Below, in pieces: positions 16,083 through 23,310 of a stretch of 26,897 bases of DNA. The stretch spans positions 1-26,897 of the forward strand of contig CAZDBA010000058.1 of assembly GCA_964503615.1 (NCBI GenBank), in the 5' to 3' direction. The translations under genes were made by a program, and so were the position numbers. The notes under the pieces are model-generated. The model was not told the origin of the DNA. It ran no database searches and worked only from the letters and a program-made list of their open reading frames with translations. The stretch's first letter is position 1. Every line of letters begins with the position of its first letter. Source of the stretch: CAZDBA01 sp964503615 (GTDB lineage Bacteria; Planctomycetota; Planctomycetia; Pirellulales; Pirellulaceae).

Positions 16083-17450
16083 ATGACCATAGATATTGAT
16101 GACACTATTGTCGCGATCGCGTCGGCCGAAGGAGCTGGGATGCGAGGAATCGTACGGGTGACGGGGCCGGACTGTCTGTCCGCGATTCGGCTTGCATTTG
16201 CGGATGTTCAATTGGGCGACCAGCCGCAGCAGATTCCGGCAACGATTTCGTTTGGGGGGCAAGTTGAACATCGGCTAGAGGGCCAATTGTTGGTTTGGCC
16301 TGATGAGCGTAGTTACACCCAACAGCCTTCGGCCGAGTTTCATACGATCGGTTCGCGTCCTTTGTTGGACATGGTTCTAGAGCAGTTGTGCGAAAGTGGT
16401 TGTCGGCTGGCGCGACCTGGTGAGTTCACGTTGCGCGCCTTTTTGGGAGGGCGACTGGATTTGACTCAGGCCGAAGCGGTGTTGGGTTTGATCGATGCCA
16501 AGCAGGAGAAACAATTTGATATCGCTCTTCGGCAACTGGCCGGTGGGCTTGCCACGCCGATGGATGTGGCACGTGATCGCATGATCGACTTGTTGGCCGA
16601 GCTGGAGGCGGGTTTGGACTTTGTAGAAGAAGACATCGAGTTCGTTTCCAAGCAGCAAACGATCGACGCGATTTCTGCGACACTGGAATCGGTTGAGCAG
16701 ATTCAAGACCAGATCGGTTCCCGGGAGATTGTCGCGGGTGTTCACGATGTGGTGTTGATGGGAAGCCCTAACGCCGGGAAAAGCAGTTTGTTCAATCGGA
16801 TGGTTGCCAGTGATCGAGCGATCGTTGCCGATGTTGCGGGAACGACTCGCGATTACGTTTCGGTCAACACTCAGCGGAATGGTCTGAATATTCGCTTGAT
16901 CGACACCGCCGGATTGGACCCGACACACAACTCCAGCGATGCGGTCGAAGTCGCTGCGCAACGGGCTTCGCAAGCTCAAATCGAATCGGCTCATTTGAAA
17001 GTCGTCTGTGTTGACAGTTCTCGGGCGGCTAATGATCTGGAGCGCGATTTCTACGATAGCGTTGCCGGTGACGATACGATTTTCGTTTTGACCAAATGTG
17101 ATTTGGAGCGGCAAAGTCGGTTCGACCGTCAGCCAATTTGCACTTCGGCTGAAATAGGTAAGATTCACGGGTTAGAGAGTTTGTGGGACGAGATCTGTGC
17201 TCGCCTGCTGGCCCAATCGGCAAGCGACGCATCGGTGATCGGTTCAACTTTGGTCCGTTGTCGGCAACATATTGGGAGAGTCATTTCTGGCTTGGAGGCG
17301 GCAAGAGCGGCGGCGATTGCGGACACTGGTGAAGAGATCGTAGCCGCCGAGTTGCGTATCGCCTTGGACCATTTGGGACAGATAGTTGGTAAGGTCTATA
17401 CAGACGATATTCTGGAACGGATTTTTGGCAGGTTTTGCATTGGTAAATAG
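16083..17450 (+). CDS. mnmE: tRNA modification GTPase MnmE (TrmE)
   Basis: MnmE, with MnmG (GidA), forms the 5-carboxymethylaminomethyl group on U34 of certain tRNAs. It is 455 residues, a normal length. The N-terminal folate-binding domain opens DTIVAIASAEGAGMRGIVRV; the helical domain has RPGEFTLRAFLGGRLDLTQA at 111-130. The G domain is complete: G1 GSPNAGKSS (227-235), G2 TTRD (254-257), G3 DTAG (274-277), G4 TKCD (337-340). The protein ends FCIGK (451-455), the invariant C-terminus with the catalytic cysteine. One oddity: the usual GED...HGHGG stretch of the folate-binding domain reads SYTQQPSAEFHTIGSR (77-92). It acts in the cytoplasm as a dimer with MnmG, which is not in the window. Confidence 0.95.
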   Translation: MTIDIDDTIVAIASAEGAGMRGIVRVTGPDCLSAIRLAFADVQLGDQPQQIPATISFGGQVEHRLEGQLLVWPDERSYTQQPSAEFHTIGSRPLLDMVLEQLCESGCRLARPGEFTLRAFLGGRLDLTQAEAVLGLIDAKQEKQFDIALRQLAGGLATPMDVARDRMIDLLAELEAGLDFVEEDIEFVSKQQTIDAISATLESVEQIQDQIGSREIVAGVHDVVLMGSPNAGKSSLFNRMVASDRAIVADVAGTTRDYVSVNTQRNGLNIRLIDTAGLDPTHNSSDAVEVAAQRASQAQIESAHLKVVCVDSSRAANDLERDFYDSVAGDDTIFVLTKCDLERQSRFDRQPICTSAEIGKIHGLESLWDEICARLLAQSASDASVIGSTLVRCRQHIGRVISGLEAARAAAIADTGEEIVAAELRIALDHLGQIVGKVYTDDILERIFGRFCIGK

Positions 17451-17705
17451 TCCCTCAAAACTCTCTTGGGGGTACATTCCTTTGCCATAAGCGAAACCTT
17501 GTTATCTAAACGCATTGATTCGCGCTGAAGGGCAGGAAGCCGTTTGCATTAAAACAAGCTAAACGTTAATCTCAACGTGCTTGGAAAATCTGGCAAAACC
17601 AGATCGCTTCGCCGCCGCCAGGGACCTTTGGCACACTTCACAAGAATATTCTTCTTGCGGCACTTACATCAGCAGAAAATCCTACTGTACAAGAATTCCG
17701 ATACT

Positions 17706-19244
17706 ATGAATTCCAAAATTCCAAACCTTACAAATTCGTTTTTGATCTTTTTCGGCCTCATGATTTTTTCATACGCGGGGCCTTTAAATGCTCAAGAAGT
17801 GGGCGACACGGTTGTTGTCACAGCCAACTTTGAAACCAAGATCTACGAGAAAAAAGTAGACCAAGTTCAGGGAGGAGACATTCATACCGTCGAAGAGATC
17901 GAAGGTACTTGGTGCCAACTGTCCGACGTTAAAGGTTGGCTGCCGTTGGAGAATGTCATGAATCTCAAGATGGCGTTCAAGCATTTTGACGGTCGGGTTG
18001 AAGACGATATTAGAGACGCGGATGCCTGGGCGACGTGTGGAATGATCCAGTATGAGTGGAAAGAGTATGAAAAAGCTGCTCAAGCCTTGAATCAATCTCT
18101 GCGTTACAACTCGCGCAACTCGCGGGCTTGGAATAATCTTGGAAAGATCTTTATTGCACAGAACAAATATCAAGGTGCTTTGGAGGCGATTTCCAATGCG
18201 ATTAAATTGCATCCCAAATTTGAGCATGCGTATGCGAACCGAGGTTTGATTTTTTACGCGCAGGGACGCTACGATGATGCGATCGCCGATTTTTCAAAAG
18301 CGATCGAATTGGATGCTAAGAATCCCTGGTTCTATATCAACCGTGCCGGTGCCAAAAGTGGAAAAGGTGAATTGGATTCAGCACTTGAGGATTACAACCT
18401 TGCCACTGAATTGAACAAGCGTATTGCTGAAGCTTATATTGGTCGTTCCAACATCTTTTTGGCAAAAGACGATCTTGAAGCTGCTCTGAAGGAAACTAAC
18501 GACGCGGTTCGGCTTGACCGTCGCAACGCGATTGCGCTGAACGCTCGAGGTTGGGTGAAGTACAAGCGAGGTGAGCTGGAGGATGCGATCGCAGATTGTA
18601 AACGAGCGATCCGTTATGCTCCTGGGATGTTTGCGGCCTTTAGTAATCGAGCGATTTGCTATGTGAGATTGGAAAGATATACAGAAGCGATTTCCGACTA
18701 TGACAAAGCGTTGGAACTTGCTCCCAAATCCCCGACCACGCTGTTAAACCGAGCTGTTGCTTGGTACGGAATGGGAGAATACACCCGTGCCAAAACCGAT
18801 TTCGAGGAAGCAATCGAACTGGCCCCTACCCTTCACGAAGCCCAAAATGCTTATGCCTGGTTCCTGTGCACTTGTGAATCGGACAAATTTCGCAATGGTG
18901 AGAAAGCCCTGAAAATCGCCAAAGATGCTTTGGAACTGTCGGGCGAACAAGATTGGTATGTTGTCGATACGCTCGCGGCAGCTTATGCGGAACAGGGCAG
19001 GTTCGCCGACGCTCGTCGTTGGCAATTGCGAGCGAAGGAATTGGCTCCGGAAGCGGACAAGCCAAAATGCCAAGAACGCTTTGAGATGTACGAAAATAAA
19101 AAGCCTTATCGCTCGTCAGTTGGTAAGTCTTCTGAGGGCAAAGAGCCCACTCCGGTGGCCAAGCTGCCAACGCAACCTAAGGAACCAACTCGGGCAAAAT
19201 CACCAACGCCTGCTAAAGAGCCAACGCCTGCTGCCTCAGAGTGA
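17706..19244 (+). CDS. Secreted SH3-like / TPR repeat protein
   Basis: A 512-residue exported protein. I chose ATG 17706 because a clean signal peptide begins there (MNSKIPNLTNSFLIFFGLMI ... GPLNA, then QE); the frame is open further upstream (to 17577) but that part is basic and not protein-like for this family. Residues about 30-85 look like a bacterial SH3-like domain (GDTVVVTANFETKIYEKK ... GWLPLENVMNL). Then come about eight TPR units of 34 residues, for example HAYANRGLIFYAQGRYDDAI and AAFSNRAICYVRLERYTEAI, and two less regular ones. TPRs mediate protein-protein contact. The C-terminus (about 470-512) is a Pro/Lys/Thr-rich low-complexity tail with repeated KEPTP. Role unknown. Confidence 0.82.
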   Translation: MNSKIPNLTNSFLIFFGLMIFSYAGPLNAQEVGDTVVVTANFETKIYEKKVDQVQGGDIHTVEEIEGTWCQLSDVKGWLPLENVMNLKMAFKHFDGRVEDDIRDADAWATCGMIQYEWKEYEKAAQALNQSLRYNSRNSRAWNNLGKIFIAQNKYQGALEAISNAIKLHPKFEHAYANRGLIFYAQGRYDDAIADFSKAIELDAKNPWFYINRAGAKSGKGELDSALEDYNLATELNKRIAEAYIGRSNIFLAKDDLEAALKETNDAVRLDRRNAIALNARGWVKYKRGELEDAIADCKRAIRYAPGMFAAFSNRAICYVRLERYTEAISDYDKALELAPKSPTTLLNRAVAWYGMGEYTRAKTDFEEAIELAPTLHEAQNAYAWFLCTCESDKFRNGEKALKIAKDALELSGEQDWYVVDTLAAAYAEQGRFADARRWQLRAKELAPEADKPKCQERFEMYENKKPYRSSVGKSSEGKEPTPVAKLPTQPKEPTRAKSPTPAKEPTPAASE

Positions 19245-19309
19245 TTTGGTATTTTCAAATTCGGGGCTGAACAGCAAAGAGATTGATCCTCCAACGAGCT
19301 CATTCCAGC

Positions 19310-20122
19310 TCATTCCCGTTCTTTGAAATTGAAGTTTTTGCTTTGCGAAAAGAACTCGCGAGGATTGTCGTAGACGACTTTCTTGATCAAAGATTCGCTG
19401 TGTCCTCTGCGGCGCATTTCGAGAATCAGGTCGGGAACGGCCGTGGGCTTTGATGGTCCCCAATCTCCGGCCGAATTCACGCACAGTCGCTCCGCTCCAT
19501 AAGTCTCAATCATGTCGACCGCACGGGCTGGAGTGCACTTGGAAACGGGATAAAGCGTCATGCCCGCCCAGAACCCTTCGTCCAAAACGGTTTTGATGGT
19601 GTGTTCCTCAACGTGATCCACCAGCACTCGCGAACGATCGACCGCAGAATTGTCGGTCAACATATCCAAAATCATCCGCGTTCCCTGATACTTGTCTTCC
19701 AGGTGGGGGGTATGGATCAGGATTTGTTGATCGTACTTGACTGCCAGTTCAACATGTTCCATGAAGATGGTAGCTTCGTTTTTGGTGTTTTTGTTCAAAC
19801 CGATTTCGCCGATCCCCAACACGTTTTCGCATTGCAGGAACTCGGGGATCATCTTGATTACCTCGCGAGACAGTTCGACGTTTTCGGCTTCTTTGGCATT
19901 AATGCAAAGCCATGTGTAATGTTGGATTCCATATTGAGCCGCTCGAGCCGGCTCGACATCGGTCAGTTGGTGAAAGTAGTCGCGAAAGCCGTCCACCGAA
20001 CCGCGATCAAATCCAGCCCAGAAGGCAGGTTCGCTCATTCCGACACACCCCATTTTGGCGAGCGTTTCGTAATCGTCGGTTGTGCGAGAAACCATGTGGA
20101 TGTGAGGATCGATGTAGTCCAT
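19310..20122 (-). CDS. TatD-family metal hydrolase, EboB-like
   Basis: A 270-residue TIM-barrel metal-dependent hydrolase. Metal ligands are in place: DPHIHM (His7, His9), GIGEIG (Glu106), IHTPH (His137), DHVEEH (His170) and SAGDW (Asp220). Beyond generic TatD it matches the pattern I know for EboB, the hydrolase of the bacterial ebo cluster: opening DPHIHMVSRTTDDYE, then EPAFWAG and RAAQYGI, and ending GDWG ... NPREFF. The substrate of EboB is not known; the ebo cluster is thought to handle a prenylated or secondary metabolite. The other ebo genes (prenyltransferase EboC, dehydroquinate synthase-like EboD and others) are not in this window. It follows an 82-residue protein gene 94 bases upstream on the same strand. 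Confidence 0.85.
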   Translation of the reverse strand: MDYIDPHIHMVSRTTDDYETLAKMGCVGMSEPAFWAGFDRGSVDGFRDYFHQLTDVEPARAAQYGIQHYTWLCINAKEAENVELSREVIKMIPEFLQCENVLGIGEIGLNKNTKNEATIFMEHVELAVKYDQQILIHTPHLEDKYQGTRMILDMLTDNSAVDRSRVLVDHVEEHTIKTVLDEGFWAGMTLYPVSKCTPARAVDMIETYGAERLCVNSAGDWGPSKPTAVPDLILEMRRRGHSESLIKKVVYDNPREFFSQSKNFNFKERE

Positions 20123-20216
20123 TGAATTCCGATGAGAAGAGTGATTTTTGAATTGAAACGTTGCCTGCTGGGGGCAACTGAAAAAGTTGTGTGATCAAAG
20201 CCTGATCGCGTTTGCT

Positions 20217-20465
20217 CTAAATTCCGAATTCGTCTCGCCAGCGATCGGTGTAGTCCCGCGAGAAGAGTAGTTGGACTTTTTCGGCCCGATCGGTACCGTC
20301 TTGAGAAATCAATTCGATTCCCTCGTGTATCAATCCCATTCGAGAGTCATCGCAGTTACCCTCTGCACGTTCGATGCGATCCAAAGAGGCTGCGATCTCA
20401 AGAATCTTGGCTCGGATTTCGAGAAACTCTCGATTGAAAATTTGGTTCGAATTCATTTCGTTCAT
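20217..20465 (-). CDS. Small hypothetical protein, likely partner of the TatD hydrolase
   Basis: An 82-residue acidic soluble protein with mostly helical sequence: FLEIRAKILEIAASLDRIER, MGLIHEGIELISQDGTDRAE and a C-terminal VQLLFSRDYTDRWRDEFGI with aromatic and Arg residues. It has no signal peptide. The frame is compact, well composed and on the same strand just upstream of the EboB-like gene, so an operon is likely. The start may be ATG 20465 or the in-frame ATG three codons on; no clear ribosome binding site distinguishes them. I have a sense of similar small proteins beside this hydrolase elsewhere but cannot name a family. Confidence 0.65.
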   Translation of the reverse strand: MNEMNSNQIFNREFLEIRAKILEIAASLDRIERAEGNCDDSRMGLIHEGIELISQDGTDRAEKVQLLFSRDYTDRWRDEFGI

Positions 20466-20542
20466 TTTTTATCAACACAAGTTTGGAGTGGATAATCGTG
20501 TCCGCTCCATCTGTATCAGTTCTGCTCAAACGAATACTCACC

Positions 20543-20577
20543 ATGCGGTGGTTTGGGCAGTAAAGATCTTTATAAAG
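20543..20577 (-). repeat. Third shared block with palindrome CTTTATAAAG, second copy
   Basis: CTTTATAAAG (20568-20577) then, on the minus strand, ATCTTTACTGCCCAAACCAC. It parallels 7277-7311. It lies about 80-110 bases upstream of the 82-residue protein gene. Confidence 0.4.
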
Positions 20578-20602
20578 AGTCATTTCAAAAATCGTAATGG
20601 AC

Positions 20603-20650
20603 TTCGCCAGAAGTCCTTCTCATCTTACGGACAGAAGGAATTCTGGCGAA
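20603..20650. repeat. 18-bp inverted repeat (large hairpin) overlapping repeat copy B
   Basis: Arms TTCGCCAGAAGTCCTTCT (20603-20620) and AGAAGGAATTCTGGCGAA (20633-20650) pair at 17 of 18 positions around a 12-base loop. The right arm is the first part of the 28-base repeat. This arm and loop are absent from copy A near 7235. Confidence 0.8.
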
Positions 20651-20664
20651 TCCCACTACGAAAC
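20637..20664 (+). repeat. 28-bp dispersed repeat, copy B
   Basis: Begins GGAATTCTGGCGAATC and ends CCACTACGAAAC, differing from copy A at one base (G for A). It lies just before the ribosome binding site and start of the gene at 20681, in the gene's orientation. Confidence 0.8.
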
Positions 20665-20667
20665 GTT

Positions 20668-20673
20668 AAGGAG
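20668..20673 (+). promoter_or_regulatory. Ribosome binding site supporting the TTG start at 20681
   Basis: AAGGAG seven bases before TTG 20681. It lies immediately after the 28-base repeat and is the best site for this frame. Confidence 0.5.
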
Positions 20674-20680
20674 TTTGGTT

Positions 20681-21409
20681 TTGAAACGCGTCTTGTATTA
20701 TATTAGCTCAACCGATTTCAAAACAGAGACAGTAGTGATCCAACCCATATTCAATCCGTTCAAATTTCGACTTTTGCGATCAATCGGGGTCGTGATTGTA
20801 AGCTTGGGCATATTTGGGTTGTTTAATATCGCCCCCTGTTATGGAATCGTACTTCATGACACGCCAGACGGGGAGGTTGAACGGGCTGTCGCAGTGGTGG
20901 TACGTGGTCGTGAGATTACGATCACCTATCAGGTTGGAATCAGCCCTAAGACGACCGTAGACCAACTGGCTGCTTGGGAGATTCCGGGCTTGGCTGAAGC
21001 CGGAGACGATGACGAGAAACTGGCGCAATTGTTTTGTGAGGCATTGGAAACACACTTGTTGGAGGGGCTGGTCGTTATGGCTGACGAAGCCGAATTGGAG
21101 ATCGCCGTGATCGAGGTCGCCCCGTTTGCGATGCATCACAAGGCTGCTGTGGTTAAAATCTCAGCTGAGCTTCCCGAATCCGAAAATGAGATTGAATTGG
21201 TGGTTTCTGATAGCAATTGGGCTGAAATGCCCGGCGGAGCCCGCTACGCGATCAAGGCTGGGGGTAACGCTTTGCTCATAGGCTCCAATGCCGCACCGAT
21301 CGTTATTCGTGCGACGAGGGTGGACCTGGGAGAGCTGGAGCCGGAGGAACGTGCTGAGAACTGTACACTGAGAGCCACAGTACAATTAGTTCCCCAGAAC
21401 GGGAATTAG
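20681..21409 (+). CDS. Hypothetical exported or membrane-anchored protein
   Basis: About 242 residues. One hydrophobic segment near the N-terminus (LLRSIGVVIVSLGIFGLFNI, ending APCYG) is a signal peptide or anchor. The rest is acidic and beta/alpha mixed (DTPDGEVERAVAVVVRGREI ... MPGGARYAIKAGGNALLIGS), with no recognised motif. The frame is open back to ATG 20597, but that part is encoded by the hairpin and 28-base repeat, so I prefer TTG 20681 with AAGGAG in front; GTG 20736 is an alternative that leaves a typical signal peptide. It is divergent from the EboB-like operon. Confidence 0.6.
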   Translation: MKRVLYYISSTDFKTETVVIQPIFNPFKFRLLRSIGVVIVSLGIFGLFNIAPCYGIVLHDTPDGEVERAVAVVVRGREITITYQVGISPKTTVDQLAAWEIPGLAEAGDDDEKLAQLFCEALETHLLEGLVVMADEAELEIAVIEVAPFAMHHKAAVVKISAELPESENEIELVVSDSNWAEMPGGARYAIKAGGNALLIGSNAAPIVIRATRVDLGELEPEERAENCTLRATVQLVPQNGN

Positions 21410-21629
21410 GTGGATTGTAAACTTCACGAAATTAGCGTTAAAACTGGCATTATCGACAGGTCGTTGATTTGAGATTCTGTTGAGATAAATTTTTCCGTCT
21501 TGATGGAATATGCGGTCTGCGTATTATAGCGGACGACGTGACTTTTCTCACTTTGTTATAAATCCCAATTGACGATTCCTTTTACTGGTTGAGCCTTTTC
21601 TCCTCCGTACAGGGAAGTACTTCTGCTAA
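21410..21629 (+). other. Intergenic region upstream of the phosphatase gene
   Basis: No gene seen. It holds a sigma70-like promoter candidate (21500-21527) and a perfect 10-base palindrome GAAGTACTTC (21614-21623) seven bases from the start codon at 21630. Confidence 0.4.
21500..21527 (+). promoter_or_regulatory. Candidate sigma70-type promoter
   Basis: TTGATG (21500-21505) and TATTAT (21522-21527) are separated by 16 bases, about 100 bases before the phosphatase start. Sequence match is fair; function is inferred. Confidence 0.4.
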
Positions 21630-22304
21630 ATGTCCCGAACAATTGCTATTGGCGATATCCATGGTTGCGCTGGCGCATTGGATACTCTCCTGGAAGAAAT
21701 CCAACCGCGCCCGACTGATACGATTGTCACTTTAGGCGATTATGTTGATCGCGGTCCAGAATCTTCGCGAGTTATTGAAATACTTGTTGGACTAGTCAGC
21801 CACTGCCGTTTGGTTCCGTTGATCGGCAATCATGAGATCATGATGTTCAAAGCAATCAACGATCCAGATCAGATGGAATTTTGGTTGCAGTTCGGTGGCA
21901 ATACAACTTTGGCCAGTTACGGTAATTCGATTCGCAACATTCCTCAGCATCATTTGACATTTCTCAGCCATTGTGTCCGCTATCATGAGACTGAGAATCA
22001 TTTCTTTGTGCATGCGAATTACGATTCAGACACTCCGCTGGAAGAGCAGCCAGATGGTTTGTTGTTCTGGGAGCACATCAAGGAATTTCCTCCTTCGATT
22101 CACTATTCGGGGAAAACGGCAGTCGTCGGTCACACTCCTCAACCCGATGGCGATGTGAGAGATATCGGTCACGTGAAATTGATCGACACCTACTGTTACG
22201 GTGAACAGTGGCTGACCGCGTTGGATATCGATAACGATGTGGTCATTCAAGCGAATAACCAAGGCCACCTGCGAACCAGCCGCTTGGAATCAAGCGAAAG
22301 CTAG
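21630..22304 (+). CDS. PPP-family metallophosphatase (serine/threonine or bis-phosphate type)
   Basis: A 224-residue calcineurin-like phosphoesterase of the bacterial PPP type. Signature motifs are exact: GDIHG (8-12), GDYVDRG (36-42), GNHE (66-69), then VHAN and GHTPQ further on, which bind the two active-site metals and phosphate. Length and motifs fit PrpA/PphA-like protein phosphatases; the related diadenosine tetraphosphatase (ApaH) is less likely by length. It is cytoplasmic (no signal). The substrate could be a phosphoprotein of a Ser/Thr kinase such as the one at 820-2775, but that is speculation. It has its own candidate promoter; the downstream region holds hairpin repeats. Confidence 0.9.
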   Translation: MSRTIAIGDIHGCAGALDTLLEEIQPRPTDTIVTLGDYVDRGPESSRVIEILVGLVSHCRLVPLIGNHEIMMFKAINDPDQMEFWLQFGGNTTLASYGNSIRNIPQHHLTFLSHCVRYHETENHFFVHANYDSDTPLEEQPDGLLFWEHIKEFPPSIHYSGKTAVVGHTPQPDGDVRDIGHVKLIDTYCYGEQWLTALDIDNDVVIQANNQGHLRTSRLESSES

Positions 22305-22309
22305 ATTGT

Positions 22310-22362
22310 CGTAGCCGGAGTCGCCTAGACTTCGGGTGTGGTCGAGGAGAGTTTAGGCTTGG
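22310..22362 (+). repeat. Diverged copy of the hairpin repeat
   Basis: CGTAGCCGGAGTCGCCTAGA resembles the reverse of the 28-base repeat (CGTAGTGGGATTCGCCAGAA), and GCCTAGACT is followed after a loop by AGTTTAGGC, so the hairpin layout of 20603-20650 is kept with different sequence. It begins 6 bases after the phosphatase stop. Confidence 0.4.
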
Positions 22363-22369
22363 TTGTTGT

Positions 22370-22418
22370 CGTAGCGTCTTTGACCAGTTTGCCTGAACTC
22401 TGAGTGGGCCCAGCTACG
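22370..22418 (+). repeat. Second repeat unit bounded by CGTAGC and GCTACG
   Basis: CGTAGC (22370-22375) and GCTACG (about 22413-22418) form an outer inverted repeat around about 37 bases, with an internal GCC/GGC pairing option. Relationship to the other hairpins is suggested by the CGTAG ends only. Confidence 0.3.
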
Positions 22419-22618
22419 TGATCGTGCCGGCGCCTTTCCAACTCAGCAGCCTTTCTTTCAGGCGATTCTATCCAAGGGTTCCAGTTCTACCGTTTGTAAC
22501 GACTGAGCTTTTTGGCGAAGAAATTCGATGGTATTTTGGCAACTTTTGCGCCACGGGTAGTTATTGAAAATCTAGGGTTGGGAACAAGAATCAAAACCAC
22601 CTAGAAAACTACTACGCC

Positions 22619-23266
22619 ATGTCTACAGCACAAAATAAAACCCACAGCTCCTTTCAAGGCAAACCGAATTACTGGTTGTGCTGGGAAGTTCTTTGCAACA
22701 TCATCCTGGCTTTGTTCTTCCTGAAATTTTTGATTTATCACGGAAGCAACTTTGTCGAAGGACTCCGTTTGAGCACTCTGTTGATTGTTCTTAAAGTTTC
22801 CGCTGACGTGGCTTTTCACTTGGTGCGTGCACCCGCCAAACAAGTGTCGACCAACCTTTGGGATTGGTTTATCGGAATCGCCGGCGCTTTTACGCTGTTA
22901 CTGTTCCGCCCAGTTTCAGGTGCTGATATGTGGATCGGAACGGGAATTCAACTTTGCGGAATGGCTTTGCAAGTCGCCGGAATGTATTCCTTGAATCGGA
23001 GTATTGGATTCGTCGCTGCCAATCGGGGCGTGAAAACGACCGGTATGTACCGCTTTGTCCGGCATCCTCTCTACTTTGCTTATGTCGTCGCGTTCTTTGG
23101 TTACATGCTAAACCATTTCACCGCGTGGAATATTGGGGTCTACTGCTTGTTGGTTCTGGGACTTTACTTGCGAACACGTTGCGAAGAAGGCGTGCTTAGT
23201 CAGGACGAAAAGTACCGCGAATACAAAAGCCGTGTTAAGTACCGAATGATTCCAGGCATTTTCTAA
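22619..23266 (+). CDS. ICMT/PEMT-like integral membrane methyltransferase
   Basis: A 215-residue polytopic membrane protein with about five hydrophobic segments. The C-terminal half carries the isoprenylcysteine carboxyl methyltransferase/phospholipid methyltransferase pattern: GMYRFVRHPLYFAYVVAFFG (SAM-binding region, RHPxY), then LRTRCEEGVLSQDEKYREYK (paired Glu) and RVKYRMIPGIF. In bacteria these proteins methylate small lipophilic substrates; which one cannot be told. The start is ATG 22619, without a clear ribosome binding site. It converges with the amidohydrolase gene 44 bases downstream. Confidence 0.8.
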   Translation: MSTAQNKTHSSFQGKPNYWLCWEVLCNIILALFFLKFLIYHGSNFVEGLRLSTLLIVLKVSADVAFHLVRAPAKQVSTNLWDWFIGIAGAFTLLLFRPVSGADMWIGTGIQLCGMALQVAGMYSLNRSIGFVAANRGVKTTGMYRFVRHPLYFAYVVAFFGYMLNHFTAWNIGVYCLLVLGLYLRTRCEEGVLSQDEKYREYKSRVKYRMIPGIF

Positions 23267-23310
23267 ATCGAAGCATTTAGAAATTCGAAATCAATTGAAA
23301 GTTCGGATCA

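Larger units (their letters stand above)
22305..22618. other. Intergenic region with hairpin repeats
   Basis: No gene. Two structured repeats lie at 22310-22362 and 22370-22418; the remaining 200 bases show nothing recognisable. Confidence 0.5.

Noticed and set aside
16377..17168. 263-codon minus-strand frame inside mnmE
   Set aside because: Shadow of the mnmE reading frame; all motifs are on the plus strand.
17453..17475. Short inverted repeat after mnmE (CCCTCAA / TTGGGGG) considered as a terminator
   Set aside because: Seven pairs including a G-T, but no T-run follows, so it does not meet the usual intrinsic terminator pattern.
17577..17705. 43-codon upstream extension of the TPR protein
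   Set aside because: The added part is basic and puts the signal peptide inside the protein; ATG 17706 gives a normal leader.
19601..20125. 174-codon plus-strand frame opposite the TatD gene
   Set aside because: Antisense shadow; metal-binding motifs lie in the minus-strand frame.
20597..20680. 28-codon upstream extension of the gene at 20681
   Set aside because: These codons are the hairpin and 28-base repeat; the AAGGAG site supports a start after them.
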